DNA from: Thiotrichales bacterium
Lineage (GTDB): Bacteria; Pseudomonadota; Gammaproteobacteria; Beggiatoales; Beggiatoaceae
Assembly (NCBI GenBank): GCA_016744475.1
Contig: JADGEH010000007.1
Location: 20,190-84,189, forward strand
Reading direction: 5' to 3'
DNA length: 64,000 bases
Position 1 is the first letter of the stretch. Each line of letters begins with the position of its first letter. Of the stretch, positions 33,869-42,800 are shown in pieces. The position numbers and the translations under genes were made by a program. The notes under the pieces were generated by a model. That model saw only the letters and a program-made list of their open reading frames with translations. It searched no databases and had not been told where the DNA came from.

Positions 33869-34071
33869 AATCTATATCAGGTAAAGACTTTGCCAAGTTG
33901 TTGGAAAAAAAAGGTTGGGTGCTTTCCAGAGTGAATGGAAGTCATCATGTTTATATTAAAGAAGGACACCCAGCAAGAATTTCAATTCCTATTCATTCTA
34001 ACCAAGACTTAAAGAAAGGGCTACTCAAGCATTTTCTTAAAGTGAGCAAAATTGATGACAGTGAATTATAA
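33865..34071 (+). CDS. hicA: HicA/YcfA-type mRNA interferase toxin
   Basis: 68 residues starting at GTG 33865. It shows the HicA dsRBD-like fold: [20 protein letters not shown], then [10 protein letters not shown] with the conserved catalytic His region, and [20 protein letters not shown]. HicA cleaves mRNA when released from HicB. The antitoxin-first order is the reverse of E. coli hicAB but common elsewhere. It is intact, so the pair may be active. Confidence 0.85.
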   Translation: MKSISGKDFAKLLEKKGWVLSRVNGSHHVYIKEGHPARISIPIHSNQDLKKGLLKHFLKVSKIDDSEL

Positions 34072-34175
34072 AAATTAAAATGTCACGGGACTGAAAATCT
34101 ATATCTCTATGTATAATTCTCACACACCATCCCTGTCTTTGTTCCACCTCTAGCATTAAAAGTAAACCTCACAAT

Positions 34176-35492
34176 ATGCCACCAACAGAATTTGTTCGCC
34201 GCCGCCAAGCCTTGATGGACCTCATAGGCCCTGGCGGCATGGCTTTAATCCCCTCCTCGCCGGTCAAAAGTCGTAACCGTGATGTGGATTATCCCTATCG
34301 TCCTGATAGCTACTTTTATTATTTAACTGGCTTTGCCGAGCCTGAAGCGTTGGCTGTGCTAATTCCACAACGAGAACAAGGGCAATATTTGCTGTTTTGT
34401 CGTGAGCGCAATCCCACTCAAGAAAGTTGGCATGGTCGCCGTGCAGGACTTGAAGGCGCTTGTGAGCTTTACGGGGCGGATGATGCTTTTCCCATTACCG
34501 ATATTGACGACATTCTTCCAGGTTTGATGGAAGGCTGTCGGCGCTTATATCAAGCGATGGGGTATTACCCAGAATTTGATGCGCAGGTGAATGAATGGCT
34601 GAATACTTTACGCTCGCGGGCGCGTGAAGGCGTGTGCGCTCCGGCTGAAACCATTCATCTGGATCACTTGCTCAATGAGTTGCGCTTGTTCAAAAGCCCC
34701 GCAGAAATAGACGCTTTGCAAGCCTCTGCGGACATCGCGGTACAAGCACACCGTCGCGCCATGCAGTATTGTCGTCCCGGCGTGTGGGAATATCAGGTAG
34801 CAGCGCAGATTCATCACTGCTTTTTAGAAGCCGACGCACAGCCTGCGTATCCGACCATTGTCGGCGGCGGTGAAAATGGCTGCATTTTGCATTACACCGA
34901 AAATAATGCGCGGATTAAGGACGGCGATTTAGTCTTGATTGATGCGGGTGCCGAGCATCACTTTTACGCCTCGGACATCACCCGCACTTATCCGGCTAAT
35001 GGACGTTTTAGCCCTGCTCAAAAAGACATTTACGAACTGGTGTTAGCCACGCAAATGGCGGCGATAGCGGCGGTACAACCCGGTCATCGCTGGATTGACC
35101 CGCATTATGCGGCGATTGAAACCGCCACCGAAGGCTTGCGTCAGTTGGGTTTATTAGTCGGCAAACAACGCGCCTTGATTGAAGAAGAAGCCTACAAGCG
35201 CTTTTTTATGCATCGAACCGGACACTGGTTAGGTATGGATGTCCATGATGTGGGCGATTACAAAGTCCATGATGATTGGCGTTGTTTAGAACCGGGCATG
35301 GTGATGACCATTGAACCGGGGATTTACATTCCTGGCGGTCAAGAAGATGTGCCGGAAAAATACTGGAATATCGGCATTCGCATTGAAGACGACGTGATAG
35401 TGACAGAAGATGGGCATCGGGTACTCACCGCCGCTTTGCCCAAAACCGTTGATGACATCGAAGCCTTTATGGCTGAGGCACCCGTGGCATGA
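34176..35492 (+). CDS. pepP: Xaa-Pro aminopeptidase (aminopeptidase P)
   Basis: 438 residues, close to E. coli PepP (~441). The N-terminal creatinase-like domain (1-~170) includes VDYPYRPDSYFYYLTGFAEP. The C-terminal pita-bread M24 domain has metal ligands in LIDAGAE, ASDITRTYP, FMHRTGHWLGMDVHDVG, MTIEPGIYIPGG and IGIRIEDD. It removes N-terminal residues that precede proline, using two Mn ions, in the cytoplasm. The downstream membrane-protein gene overlaps by 4 bp (ATGA), so they form an operon. In E. coli, pepP is followed by ubiH; that gene is absent here. Confidence 0.95.
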   Translation: MPPTEFVRRRQALMDLIGPGGMALIPSSPVKSRNRDVDYPYRPDSYFYYLTGFAEPEALAVLIPQREQGQYLLFCRERNPTQESWHGRRAGLEGACELYGADDAFPITDIDDILPGLMEGCRRLYQAMGYYPEFDAQVNEWLNTLRSRAREGVCAPAETIHLDHLLNELRLFKSPAEIDALQASADIAVQAHRRAMQYCRPGVWEYQVAAQIHHCFLEADAQPAYPTIVGGGENGCILHYTENNARIKDGDLVLIDAGAEHHFYASDITRTYPANGRFSPAQKDIYELVLATQMAAIAAVQPGHRWIDPHYAAIETATEGLRQLGLLVGKQRALIEEEAYKRFFMHRTGHWLGMDVHDVGDYKVHDDWRCLEPGMVMTIEPGIYIPGGQEDVPEKYWNIGIRIEDDVIVTEDGHRVLTAALPKTVDDIEAFMAEAPVA

Positions 35493-36040
35493 AGACCTTT
35501 AAAATCATTTATTTTATTAGCATCAGTCTTGCGGTCATCGTGTCTTTTGCGTATCTCAGTGCGCGGTTGGAAATTCATAAGACCCAACATCTCATCGCTG
35601 AAAAAGCTTTAGAACGCAGCTTGCTAGAGCAGCAAATGCATCGTCTATCGCCCACTGCACAGCTCAGTTCAGCTTTTCCGCTACAAATCGCCATTCTCGA
35701 TGAACAAGCCACACGCCAACTGGATTACGTTAATCATCTTAAGCCTTATGCCAGCCTTTGGGTGTTGCTGGCACTCTTGATTTTATGGGGCATCGCATTA
35801 ACCGCTTGGTATCAAATGCGCCGTCAGATGGGTTTAAAAATACAGGTGGGCAGTGGGCAGTTATGGGTTGGACGCTTGTTATTTTTTGGCGGACTCGCTT
35901 TGGTGGCTAGCGCGGTGTTTTTATCCAATGGACAGACTGAGCAGATGTCGGGTGATAATGGCGGGCTGTTATTAGCGGGCTTGATATTAGCGGTGTTAGG
36001 CGTGGTCGTGCGGGTTAAAAGCGCCTCGCCCCGCAACTGA
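35489..36040 (+). CDS. Membrane protein of unknown function, coupled to pepP
   Basis: 183 residues with four likely transmembrane helices: near 8-25 (YFISISLAVIVSFAYL), 88-108 (LWVLLALLILWGIALTAW), 126-145 (LLFFGGLALVASAVFL) and 158-175 (LLLAGLILAVLGVVVRV). A periplasmic helical, coiled-coil-like segment (30-60, KALERSLLEQQMHRL) lies between the first two. I do not recognise a family. The ATG overlaps the pepP stop. The third and fourth helices resemble paired C-terminal hairpins common in small envelope proteins. Confidence 0.7.
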   Translation: MKTFKIIYFISISLAVIVSFAYLSARLEIHKTQHLIAEKALERSLLEQQMHRLSPTAQLSSAFPLQIAILDEQATRQLDYVNHLKPYASLWVLLALLILWGIALTAWYQMRRQMGLKIQVGSGQLWVGRLLFFGGLALVASAVFLSNGQTEQMSGDNGGLLLAGLILAVLGVVVRVKSASPRN

Positions 36041-36060
36041 CGGAGGGGATAAGGATAAAT

Positions 36061-36201
36061 TAGACGGGTTGCAAGGGGCCTTCATCGACTGCAAAGGCGT
36101 GGATTTTGGCCTGTTTTTCCGCTTTTTCTCAACCAATAGCCCGCTATTCGCCTCAAAACCACACCTTTTCGCTACAAAACCTACCCCTTGCAACCCGTCT
36201 A
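36061..36201. mobile_element. 141-bp MITE-like element (type 3)
   Basis: The ends TAGACGGGTTGCAAGGGG and CCCCTTGCAACCCGTCTA form an 18-bp terminal inverted repeat. The centre, in reverse, has GAGGCGAATAGCGGGCTATT then GAAAAAGCGG, the same core as the 161-bp elements even though the termini differ. It lies 20 bp after the membrane-protein stop. The rest of the gap to 36350 shows no gene. Confidence 0.8.
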
Positions 36202-36350
36202 ATAGCCACTCATTCTGTAGGGTCAAATCAGAGGAGATCGTCATCAAGTATTCACATTTGTTTTATAGGCTTACGGGTCGCTTGATGTCACACACTGCTG
36301 GAAGGTTCTCTAAATGCCTTCTGGTGTAGCGTTTACCTCTGGATAAGGCT

Positions 36351-37664
36351 ATGAAAACAACAGATACCATTGCATCTATGATGCTGAAAATCCCTGCTAT
36401 TAAGCCATCGAATACTGTTAATGATGTGGCTCAGTTGTTTTTATCTGAAGATTTTAAGCACCTATTGTCCATCCCTATTGTGGATGCAGGTCAACCCGTA
36501 GGGCTTATCAACCGTTATGATCTTAATAAGGTGTATTTAAAAATGTATGGGCGTGAACTATATGGCAAACAAGCCATTGCCAAGCTCATGACTAAAGCGG
36601 TGATTGTTGATAAAAATCAAATGATTGAAGCGGCAAGTCATCACATCACTCAACATATTCGTTTTCCTATTATGGAAGATTTTGTGGTGACTGAAGAAGG
36701 ACAATATGTGGGCGTAGGCATTGTATTGGATTTGTTGAAAGCCATGGAAACCCGTGTACTGTCTCGCACTAAAGAATTGAGCAAAGCCTATCAAAGCTTA
36801 AAAGAATCTCAAGCTCAATTGGTGCAATCAGAGAAAATGGCTTCATTAGGACAAATGGTGGCGGGTGTTGCACATGAAATTAATACGCCTTTGGGCTATG
36901 TGCGCAACAATGTTGAAGTCACTCAAGGATTGTTTGGTCAGGCAAAAGATTTAATTGAAAACTATGCGCAATTAGTCACTTTATTGACGGATGATGAAAT
37001 AGAAGAAGAGGTATTAGGAAAGCAATTGGCTTTAGTGGGTGAATTAAGTGAACCTTTCTTAGAAGATGATTTGCTGAACGCTATGGATGAACTATTTAAA
37101 GATTCTTTATATGGTGTAGATCAAATTTCAGAATTAGTATTAAACCTTAAAGATTTCAGTCGTCTGGATCAAGCTAAAACAGACCATGTTGATTTAAACC
37201 AATGTATTGATAGTGCCCTGAATATAGGCCGTAATATATTGAAGTATAAAGTGACTATCAAAAAAAAATACGGCCATTTACCGCCTTTAAAAGGGGCACC
37301 ATCACAATTAAACCAAGTGTTTTTGAACTTACTCACCAATGGTGCACAGGCTATTCAAGATAAAGGCACTATTTGGATCAAAACCTGGGCTGATGATAAT
37401 GGGGTGTATATCAGCATTCAAGATAATGGCAAAGGGATTCCTGCAACGGTGATGAAAAGAATATTCGATCCTTTTTTCACCACTAAACCGGTGGGTGAAG
37501 GCACTGGGCTGGGTTTATCCATTAGCTATAAAATTATTGAGCAACACAATGGACAAATTAAAGTGGCTTCAACATTAAATAAAGGAACAAAATTTTTAAT
37601 CACGCTGCCCTTAAATAGTGATAAAGCCATTCAGAGCCTATACGAAGATGGGGAATCGAAGTGA
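36351..37664 (+). CDS. CBS-domain sensor histidine kinase
   Basis: 437 residues: a tandem CBS-type ligand-sensing region (~1-140), a coiled coil (RVLSRTKELSKAYQSLKESQ), a dimerisation domain with phospho-acceptor H175 (GVAHEINTPLGYVRNN), and an ATPase domain with N-box NQVFLNLLTNGAQAI, G1 DNGKGIP, F-box FDPFFTTKP and G2 GEGTGLGLSI. No transmembrane segment, so it is cytosolic and probably senses an adenine nucleotide or redox cue through the CBS pair (inference). The last codons (SLYEDGESK) and the stop lie inside a 161-bp MITE, so the original tail was longer or different. The partner is probably the two-receiver regulator 313 bp downstream. Confidence 0.9.
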   Translation: MKTTDTIASMMLKIPAIKPSNTVNDVAQLFLSEDFKHLLSIPIVDAGQPVGLINRYDLNKVYLKMYGRELYGKQAIAKLMTKAVIVDKNQMIEAASHHITQHIRFPIMEDFVVTEEGQYVGVGIVLDLLKAMETRVLSRTKELSKAYQSLKESQAQLVQSEKMASLGQMVAGVAHEINTPLGYVRNNVEVTQGLFGQAKDLIENYAQLVTLLTDDEIEEEVLGKQLALVGELSEPFLEDDLLNAMDELFKDSLYGVDQISELVLNLKDFSRLDQAKTDHVDLNQCIDSALNIGRNILKYKVTIKKKYGHLPPLKGAPSQLNQVFLNLLTNGAQAIQDKGTIWIKTWADDNGVYISIQDNGKGIPATVMKRIFDPFFTTKPVGEGTGLGLSISYKIIEQHNGQIKVASTLNKGTKFLITLPLNSDKAIQSLYEDGESK

Positions 37665-37793
37665 AAATTTGCCATTTTGAGGCAGGATTTTCGGTTTTTT
37701 AAGGCGAATAGCGGGCTATTCAACGAAAAAAAGCGGAAACCCTGACCAAAAGGGCGGGTTTGCAGCCGATTATCCCGTTTTCGTATAGGCTCT
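37633..37793. mobile_element. 161-bp MITE-like element (type 1, copy 2), fused to kinase 3' end
   Basis: Reverse complement of the element at 7456-7616, with ends AGAGCCTATACGAA and TTCGTATAGGCTCT. It inserted in or at the end of the histidine kinase gene and now provides its final codons and TGA. It also lies in the promoter region of the downstream response regulator. Confidence 0.85.
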
Positions 37794-37977
37794 CAACCTT
37801 CGAATCATTCTCAACTCTCAGCGGTGGAATCTTAAGCTTTGTTTAAACTGTGCTTAAAAGCATTTCACGCTGTGCTCAGCATCAGTTAATGATTTGAACT
37901 TCGTAGAATATAGATGATTCTAAGCTTAAAGTGATAGCAGGCAAAGCTCATCACTTTACAATGACAGTGGAGTATTT

Positions 37978-38973
37978 ATGAGCGATAAACCGACCATTTT
38001 ATTTGTTGATGATGAAGAGCGTATTTTACGTTCGCTCAAAATGTTATTTATGGGACTATACAAAGTGAAAACGACGACTGACGGTCATGAAGCGATTAAC
38101 ATTTTGAAAAATGAAACCGTTCATGTGTTAGTCAGTGATCAACGTATGCCCAATATGACCGGGGTGGAAGTGTTGCGAGAAGCGCGTAAGGTGTCGCCTA
38201 ACACCATGCGCTTATTGCTTACGGGCTATTCAGATTTAGCCGCAATTGTGGGTTCGGTCAATGAGGGTGAAATTTTCCGCTATATCAATAAGCCTTGGAA
38301 AAGTGAAGAAATTAAAGCCACGATAGAGCAAGCTACACACATTGCTACGCAATTAGAAAGCAGTCGCAAAGCGGCTCAGGCGCAGAAAGCCTTAACTCAA
38401 TCAGCAACAACAGCAACGACACCTGACAGCCAAAGTCAAAACAACGATGATTTGCGTATCCTGGTGCTAGATGAAGAACCCGCTACTTATGAGATTTTGT
38501 TGGAATTGATTAAAGATACCAAACGCATCCATTGGAGCAAAAATACTGAAGATGCTTTTGCACATTTAAGTCAAGAAAGCGTGGCCATTGTGGTGTCAGA
38601 AGTGCGCATTAATGATGAAGACATCAGTGCACCACTGAAAACCCTCAAACGCTACAACCCGAATATTCTGACCTTAGTGCTGACTTCTTTTCAAGACACA
38701 AAGTCATTGATTGAACTAATTAACTATGGGCAGGTCTATCGTTTTTTGCCCAAACCTATTCATCAAGGTTTATTAGAAAAAAGCCTACGTGCAGCAATGC
38801 AACATTATCGTGCCATGCAAGCCCGACCTGAATTACTCATGCGTCATGCTGTAGAAAAACCGAAAGAAAAGATAGGAAGCGAACCAAGCAGAAAAATGTC
38901 AAAGGCAGTAATGGGATATTTGAAAAAAATTCGCTCCCGTCGGCAGAACATAGAAGCGAGCTTTGAACATTAA
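37978..38973 (+). CDS. Two-receiver response regulator, second receiver degenerate
   Basis: 331 residues. The first receiver (5-120) is complete: ILFVDDEE, phospho-acceptor D54 (VSDQRMPNMTG), LLTGYSD, and the conserved Lys in INKPWK. A Gln/Thr-rich linker (130-155) leads to a second receiver (~160-285; ILVLDEEPATYEILLEL). There E208 (VSEVRIND) stands where the acceptor Asp is expected, although PKPIH retains Lys. The second domain is therefore probably not phosphorylated and may mimic the active state. There is no output domain, only a basic tail (KKIRSRRQN). GGAG lies 6 nt before ATG. It likely acts by protein contact with the upstream kinase system. Confidence 0.88.
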   Translation: MSDKPTILFVDDEERILRSLKMLFMGLYKVKTTTDGHEAINILKNETVHVLVSDQRMPNMTGVEVLREARKVSPNTMRLLLTGYSDLAAIVGSVNEGEIFRYINKPWKSEEIKATIEQATHIATQLESSRKAAQAQKALTQSATTATTPDSQSQNNDDLRILVLDEEPATYEILLELIKDTKRIHWSKNTEDAFAHLSQESVAIVVSEVRINDEDISAPLKTLKRYNPNILTLVLTSFQDTKSLIELINYGQVYRFLPKPIHQGLLEKSLRAAMQHYRAMQARPELLMRHAVEKPKEKIGSEPSRKMSKAVMGYLKKIRSRRQNIEASFEH

Positions 38974-38997
38974 ACCTGGAAGTCTATTAAATACACA

Positions 38998-39017
38998 GAG
39001 GCTAAGAGCCTCTTTTT
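38998..39017 (+). terminator. Rho-independent terminator after response regulator
   Basis: GAGGCT-AAG-AGCCTC forms a 6-bp stem with a 3-base loop, followed by TTTTT, 25 bp after the response regulator stop. Confidence 0.75.
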
Positions 39018-39027
39018 CATGCAGCCA

Positions 39028-39357
39028 TCACCGAGGCTGAGCACTTTGCAAGCTACTTAAAGCGGCAATAATATCCCTGGGTTCCATCCGCTTGGTGTAA
39101 GCTGTTTCATTAATGTTTAGATTAGCCAACACAGCGTTGGGTGTTTGTGATGACAAGGTATAAACCTTTTGATTTTGCAACATGGCTTGCTCAAGTGCTT
39201 TGATAGCAGAAATGCCCATACCTTTAATGTTTTCATTAGTGAAGAACAACTCTGGTACTCGGTATTCCAAAGCAGAAGTCATCATGCCAACTTGTTGCAC
39301 TGTTTGTAACGTCTCTTGAGTACTGTATATTTTTTGCCCACAAAGATTGCGCAACAA
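39028..39357 (-). pseudogene. Probable fragment of a larger protein gene
   Basis: The frame (up to 109 codons, TTG start, no Shine-Dalgarno) reads coherent protein from YRVPELFFTNENIKGMGISA through NQKVYTLSSQTPNAVLANLN. Just upstream, a different frame opens at ATG 39366 (MKVVAQSLWAKNIQYSRDV), overlaps it and then stops, which suggests a frameshifted, truncated gene. I do not recognise the family with confidence. It ends near the terminator of the convergent response regulator gene. Confidence 0.4.
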
Positions 39358-39829
39358 CCTTCATATCTCCTAAAAGCCCTGTTACACGAACTTTTTGGGG
39401 TATACCAAATCAATAATCAGTAGCCAAGTTAGTTGAAAATGTATCAAATGAAGGTTGTTTATAAGCTACGGCTGATACTCTCCGCCCGTCACCCTTGAAA
39501 TCGCCGTAGTGGTATGCAGTTCCTGCCCCATTCTAAATCCAGTGCGGTAGATACCGTGCTACCAGTTTGATCTCACCGCAGAGACGCAGAGTAAAAGCGC
39601 TTCCTCTGTGTTCTTTGCGTCTCTGCGGTGCATTTTTGTCGTGGCTTACGTTTGAAGCGCGGTTGACCAACCGCTTCTAAGCTATTCTCGATTATTTTGC
39701 CTCTCATCCGGTGTAAACTATCTTAAGTTTGGTAGGATTGTCTTTTTCAAGACAATGTCTGCGGCACATTCATCGCCTCTCTGCTCGCCTTCCGCCTCCA
39801 CCCTCATGAGAACCTTTATTATTTAATCC
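39358..39829. other. Gap upstream of the DUF4062-STAND gene
   Basis: Contains one hairpin repeat (39574-39630) and otherwise no gene. The promoter of the STAND gene operon should lie in the AT-rich stretch about 39700-39829. No clear Shine-Dalgarno precedes ATG 39830. Confidence 0.45.
39574..39630. repeat. Long hairpin repeat
   Basis: CACCGCAGAGACGCAGAG pairs with CTTTGCGTCTCTGCGGTG across a 21-base loop. Repeats of this sequence type (CACCGCAGAGACGCAGAG) occur dispersed in many bacterial genomes (recalled). Only one copy was noticed in this window. Confidence 0.7.
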
Positions 39830-42800
39830 ATGCCAACCTTAACCCTATTTATTTCTTCTCCTGGCGATGTCAATGAAGAACGTGTCATTTCGGCGCGTGT
39901 GATTGACCGCCTGAGCGACGAATTTATCCATCGCGTCACGCTTAAACCGATTTTTTGGGAACATGAGCCGATGCTCATGACCGAAACCTTCCAAACCCAA
40001 ATCCAACCTCCTTCAGAGACCGATATTTTTGTCGGTATTTTATGGGCGCGTATCGGCACTCGTTTACCCGCCCATATCACGCGCCCCGATGGCAGCCGCT
40101 ATGCTTCGGGCACTGAGTTTGAATTTGAAGATGCTTGGGCGGGGTTTGAACAAGTTGGCAAACCTGAAATTCTGATTTATCGCAAAACCGCTAAGCCTTT
40201 GATCAGCCCGGACATGCCGGATTTTGAAGCCCGTCGAGCGCAGAAAGAAGCGGTGGATGCGTTCAGCCGCAAGTGGTTCCAGGATGAAGAAGGTTCTTTT
40301 ATTGCGGCGTTTAATCCCTTTGATAATCTGGCGGAATTTGAAGAGCGCTTGGAATCGCATCTGCGCAAACTGTTGCTGCGGCGCTTTCCATCGGATGATA
40401 CTGACACGCATGTGCGCCATATTACGTGGCATGAGGGTTCTCCGTTTCGTGGTTTAGTCACCTTTGAAGCTGAACACACGTCGGTGTTTTTTGGGCGCAC
40501 GCGGGTGATTAGCGAAGTGTTAGCCAGCTTGCGCAAAAACGCGCTAGAAGGTTTGCCGTTTATTATGTTGCTGGGCACCAGCGGTAGCGGTAAGTCGTCT
40601 TTAGTCCGCGCTGGCGTTTTGCCTTTGCTGATGCAATCGGGCGTGATTGAAGGCGTGGCGGCTTGGCGGCAAGCTTTGTTTCGTCCGAGTGATTGCGGTG
40701 CGGATTTATTGCTGGGTTTGAGCAAGGTGTTGTTTAATCCTCAAGGCTTGCCTATTGATGATAGCCAAGCCCGTCACAGCAACGGTTTGTATGAGTTATT
40801 TCAGGTGTTTTATAAGGCTCAAATCTGGCGTAATGAGCCAAGCCGCCAGGTGGAATATGCCAGCCTAGAAAAGAACATCCTGACCTTTGTGGCACATTGT
40901 TTAAGCCAAGCAGAGCACACTTTGGGCGCACAACAAGGGCAAGTGCGGTTGATATTGGTGTTAGATCAATTTGAGGAGATGTTTACTCAAGACATGATCG
41001 CGCCACAAATGCGCAAGGCTTTTGTGGAATTGCTCAGCCTTTTGATCCACTCACGACAATGTTGGGTGATTGCGACGTTTCGCAGTGATTTGTATTACCG
41101 CTGTGCAGAATTGCCGCGACTGGCGAAGCTGCTGGAGGGTAATGGACAATATTTGCTCACGCCGCCCACCATTGGTGAGTTGACGCAAATGATCCGCTTG
41201 CCTGCGTTTGCTGCGGGTTTGCAGTTTGAAACCGATGCTGTCACGCAAACGCGCTTGGACGAAGTGATTTTACAGTCGATGGCGGACAATCCTGAAAATC
41301 TCTCGCTGCTGAGTTTCACCCTCGATGCTTTGTATCAGCACCGCAATGAACAGGCGTATTTAACCTATGCCGCTTATAAGCAACTGGGCGGCTTAGAAGG
41401 CGCATTGGCGCAACGCGCAGAAACCGCGTTTCAAGCGCTTAATCAGGCCACCCAAGACGCTTTTCCCATCCTCATGCGCACGCTGATTACGGTGAGTAAT
41501 GGCGATGCTAGGCCGATGATTGGGCAGCGTTTTTTATATCAAGGCCACCAACAAGACCCGACTTTACAAGATTTATTGAATGCTTTTATTGAAGCCAATC
41601 TGATTATTAGTGGACAAAACACTGATGGCGTGGCGATTGCGCGGATTGCTCATGATGCTTTGCTGCAATATTGGCCGCGTTTAAAGCATTGGGTGCGTGA
41701 AAACCAGCATTTATTGCATATTCGTGTGCGCCTTAAAGATGCCGCACTTCAGTGGCAAGAAGAACAACAGCCGGATGAATTGTTGTTACACGCTGGACGG
41801 CGCTTAAATAACGCCGAAGAATTGCTTAAGCAATGGCGCGAGGCTTTAGACCCTTTCTTAATTCAATATATTGAAGCTTCGCTACAAGCGGAAAAACATC
41901 TTCAAGCCGCACAACAACGCAAGGCTTTAGATAAATTACGCACCAGTCGCCGCTGGGCGATGTTATTTGCGAGCTTGGCGGTGGTGGCTTTTATCGGTGG
42001 CTTGTTTGGTTTTGTGGGGCAAAAGAAAGCTAGGGAACAAGCAAAAATCGCTGAAACAGCACGACAAAGCGCACAGCATAATGCGGCGGAAGCCGCAGAA
42101 TTGGCGATGCTGGCACAGCAGGAAAAACATCTGGCTTTGCGCACTCAATCACAATTTTTAGTGGCTTTATCGCGTCAACAAACGGATCAAGGCAATGCGG
42201 GCAACGGCGTGTTATTAGCGCTGGAAGCCTTGCCTAACAATGTGCTCAAAGCCCAGCGTCCGTATTTGTTGGAAGCTGAAATCGCCTTACGTCGTGCGCT
42301 GGCACATTTGCACGAATATAAAGTGTTGAATGGACATACGGATGAAGTGTGGAACTTGAGTTTTAGCGCTGATGGGCGCTATCTGCTCAGCGCTTCGGAT
42401 GATGGTACTGCACGCCTGTGGGACGTTGAGCAAGGTACGCTTAAATATGTGCTGGATGCACATGAGCATCAAGTTTGGCACGCAAGCTTTAGCCCCGATC
42501 AACAATACATTGTGACCGCTTCGCTGGATCGCACTGCGCGTATTTGGGACACCGCAACAGGTCAGGTGTTGCACGTCTTGCGCGGGCATACCAGCGAATT
42601 GTATTTTGCCGACTTTAGCCCGAATGGGCGCTATATTGCGACCACCTCGCTGGATAAAACCACACGTTTATGGGATGTGCAGACCGGGCAGTTATTGCAT
42701 TTATTCACCGGACACAGCGCAGCCGTAGGCAATGCAGCTTTCAGCCCGGATAGTCAGTTATTAGCCACCGCTTCACGCGACCATACGGCGCGTATTTGGG

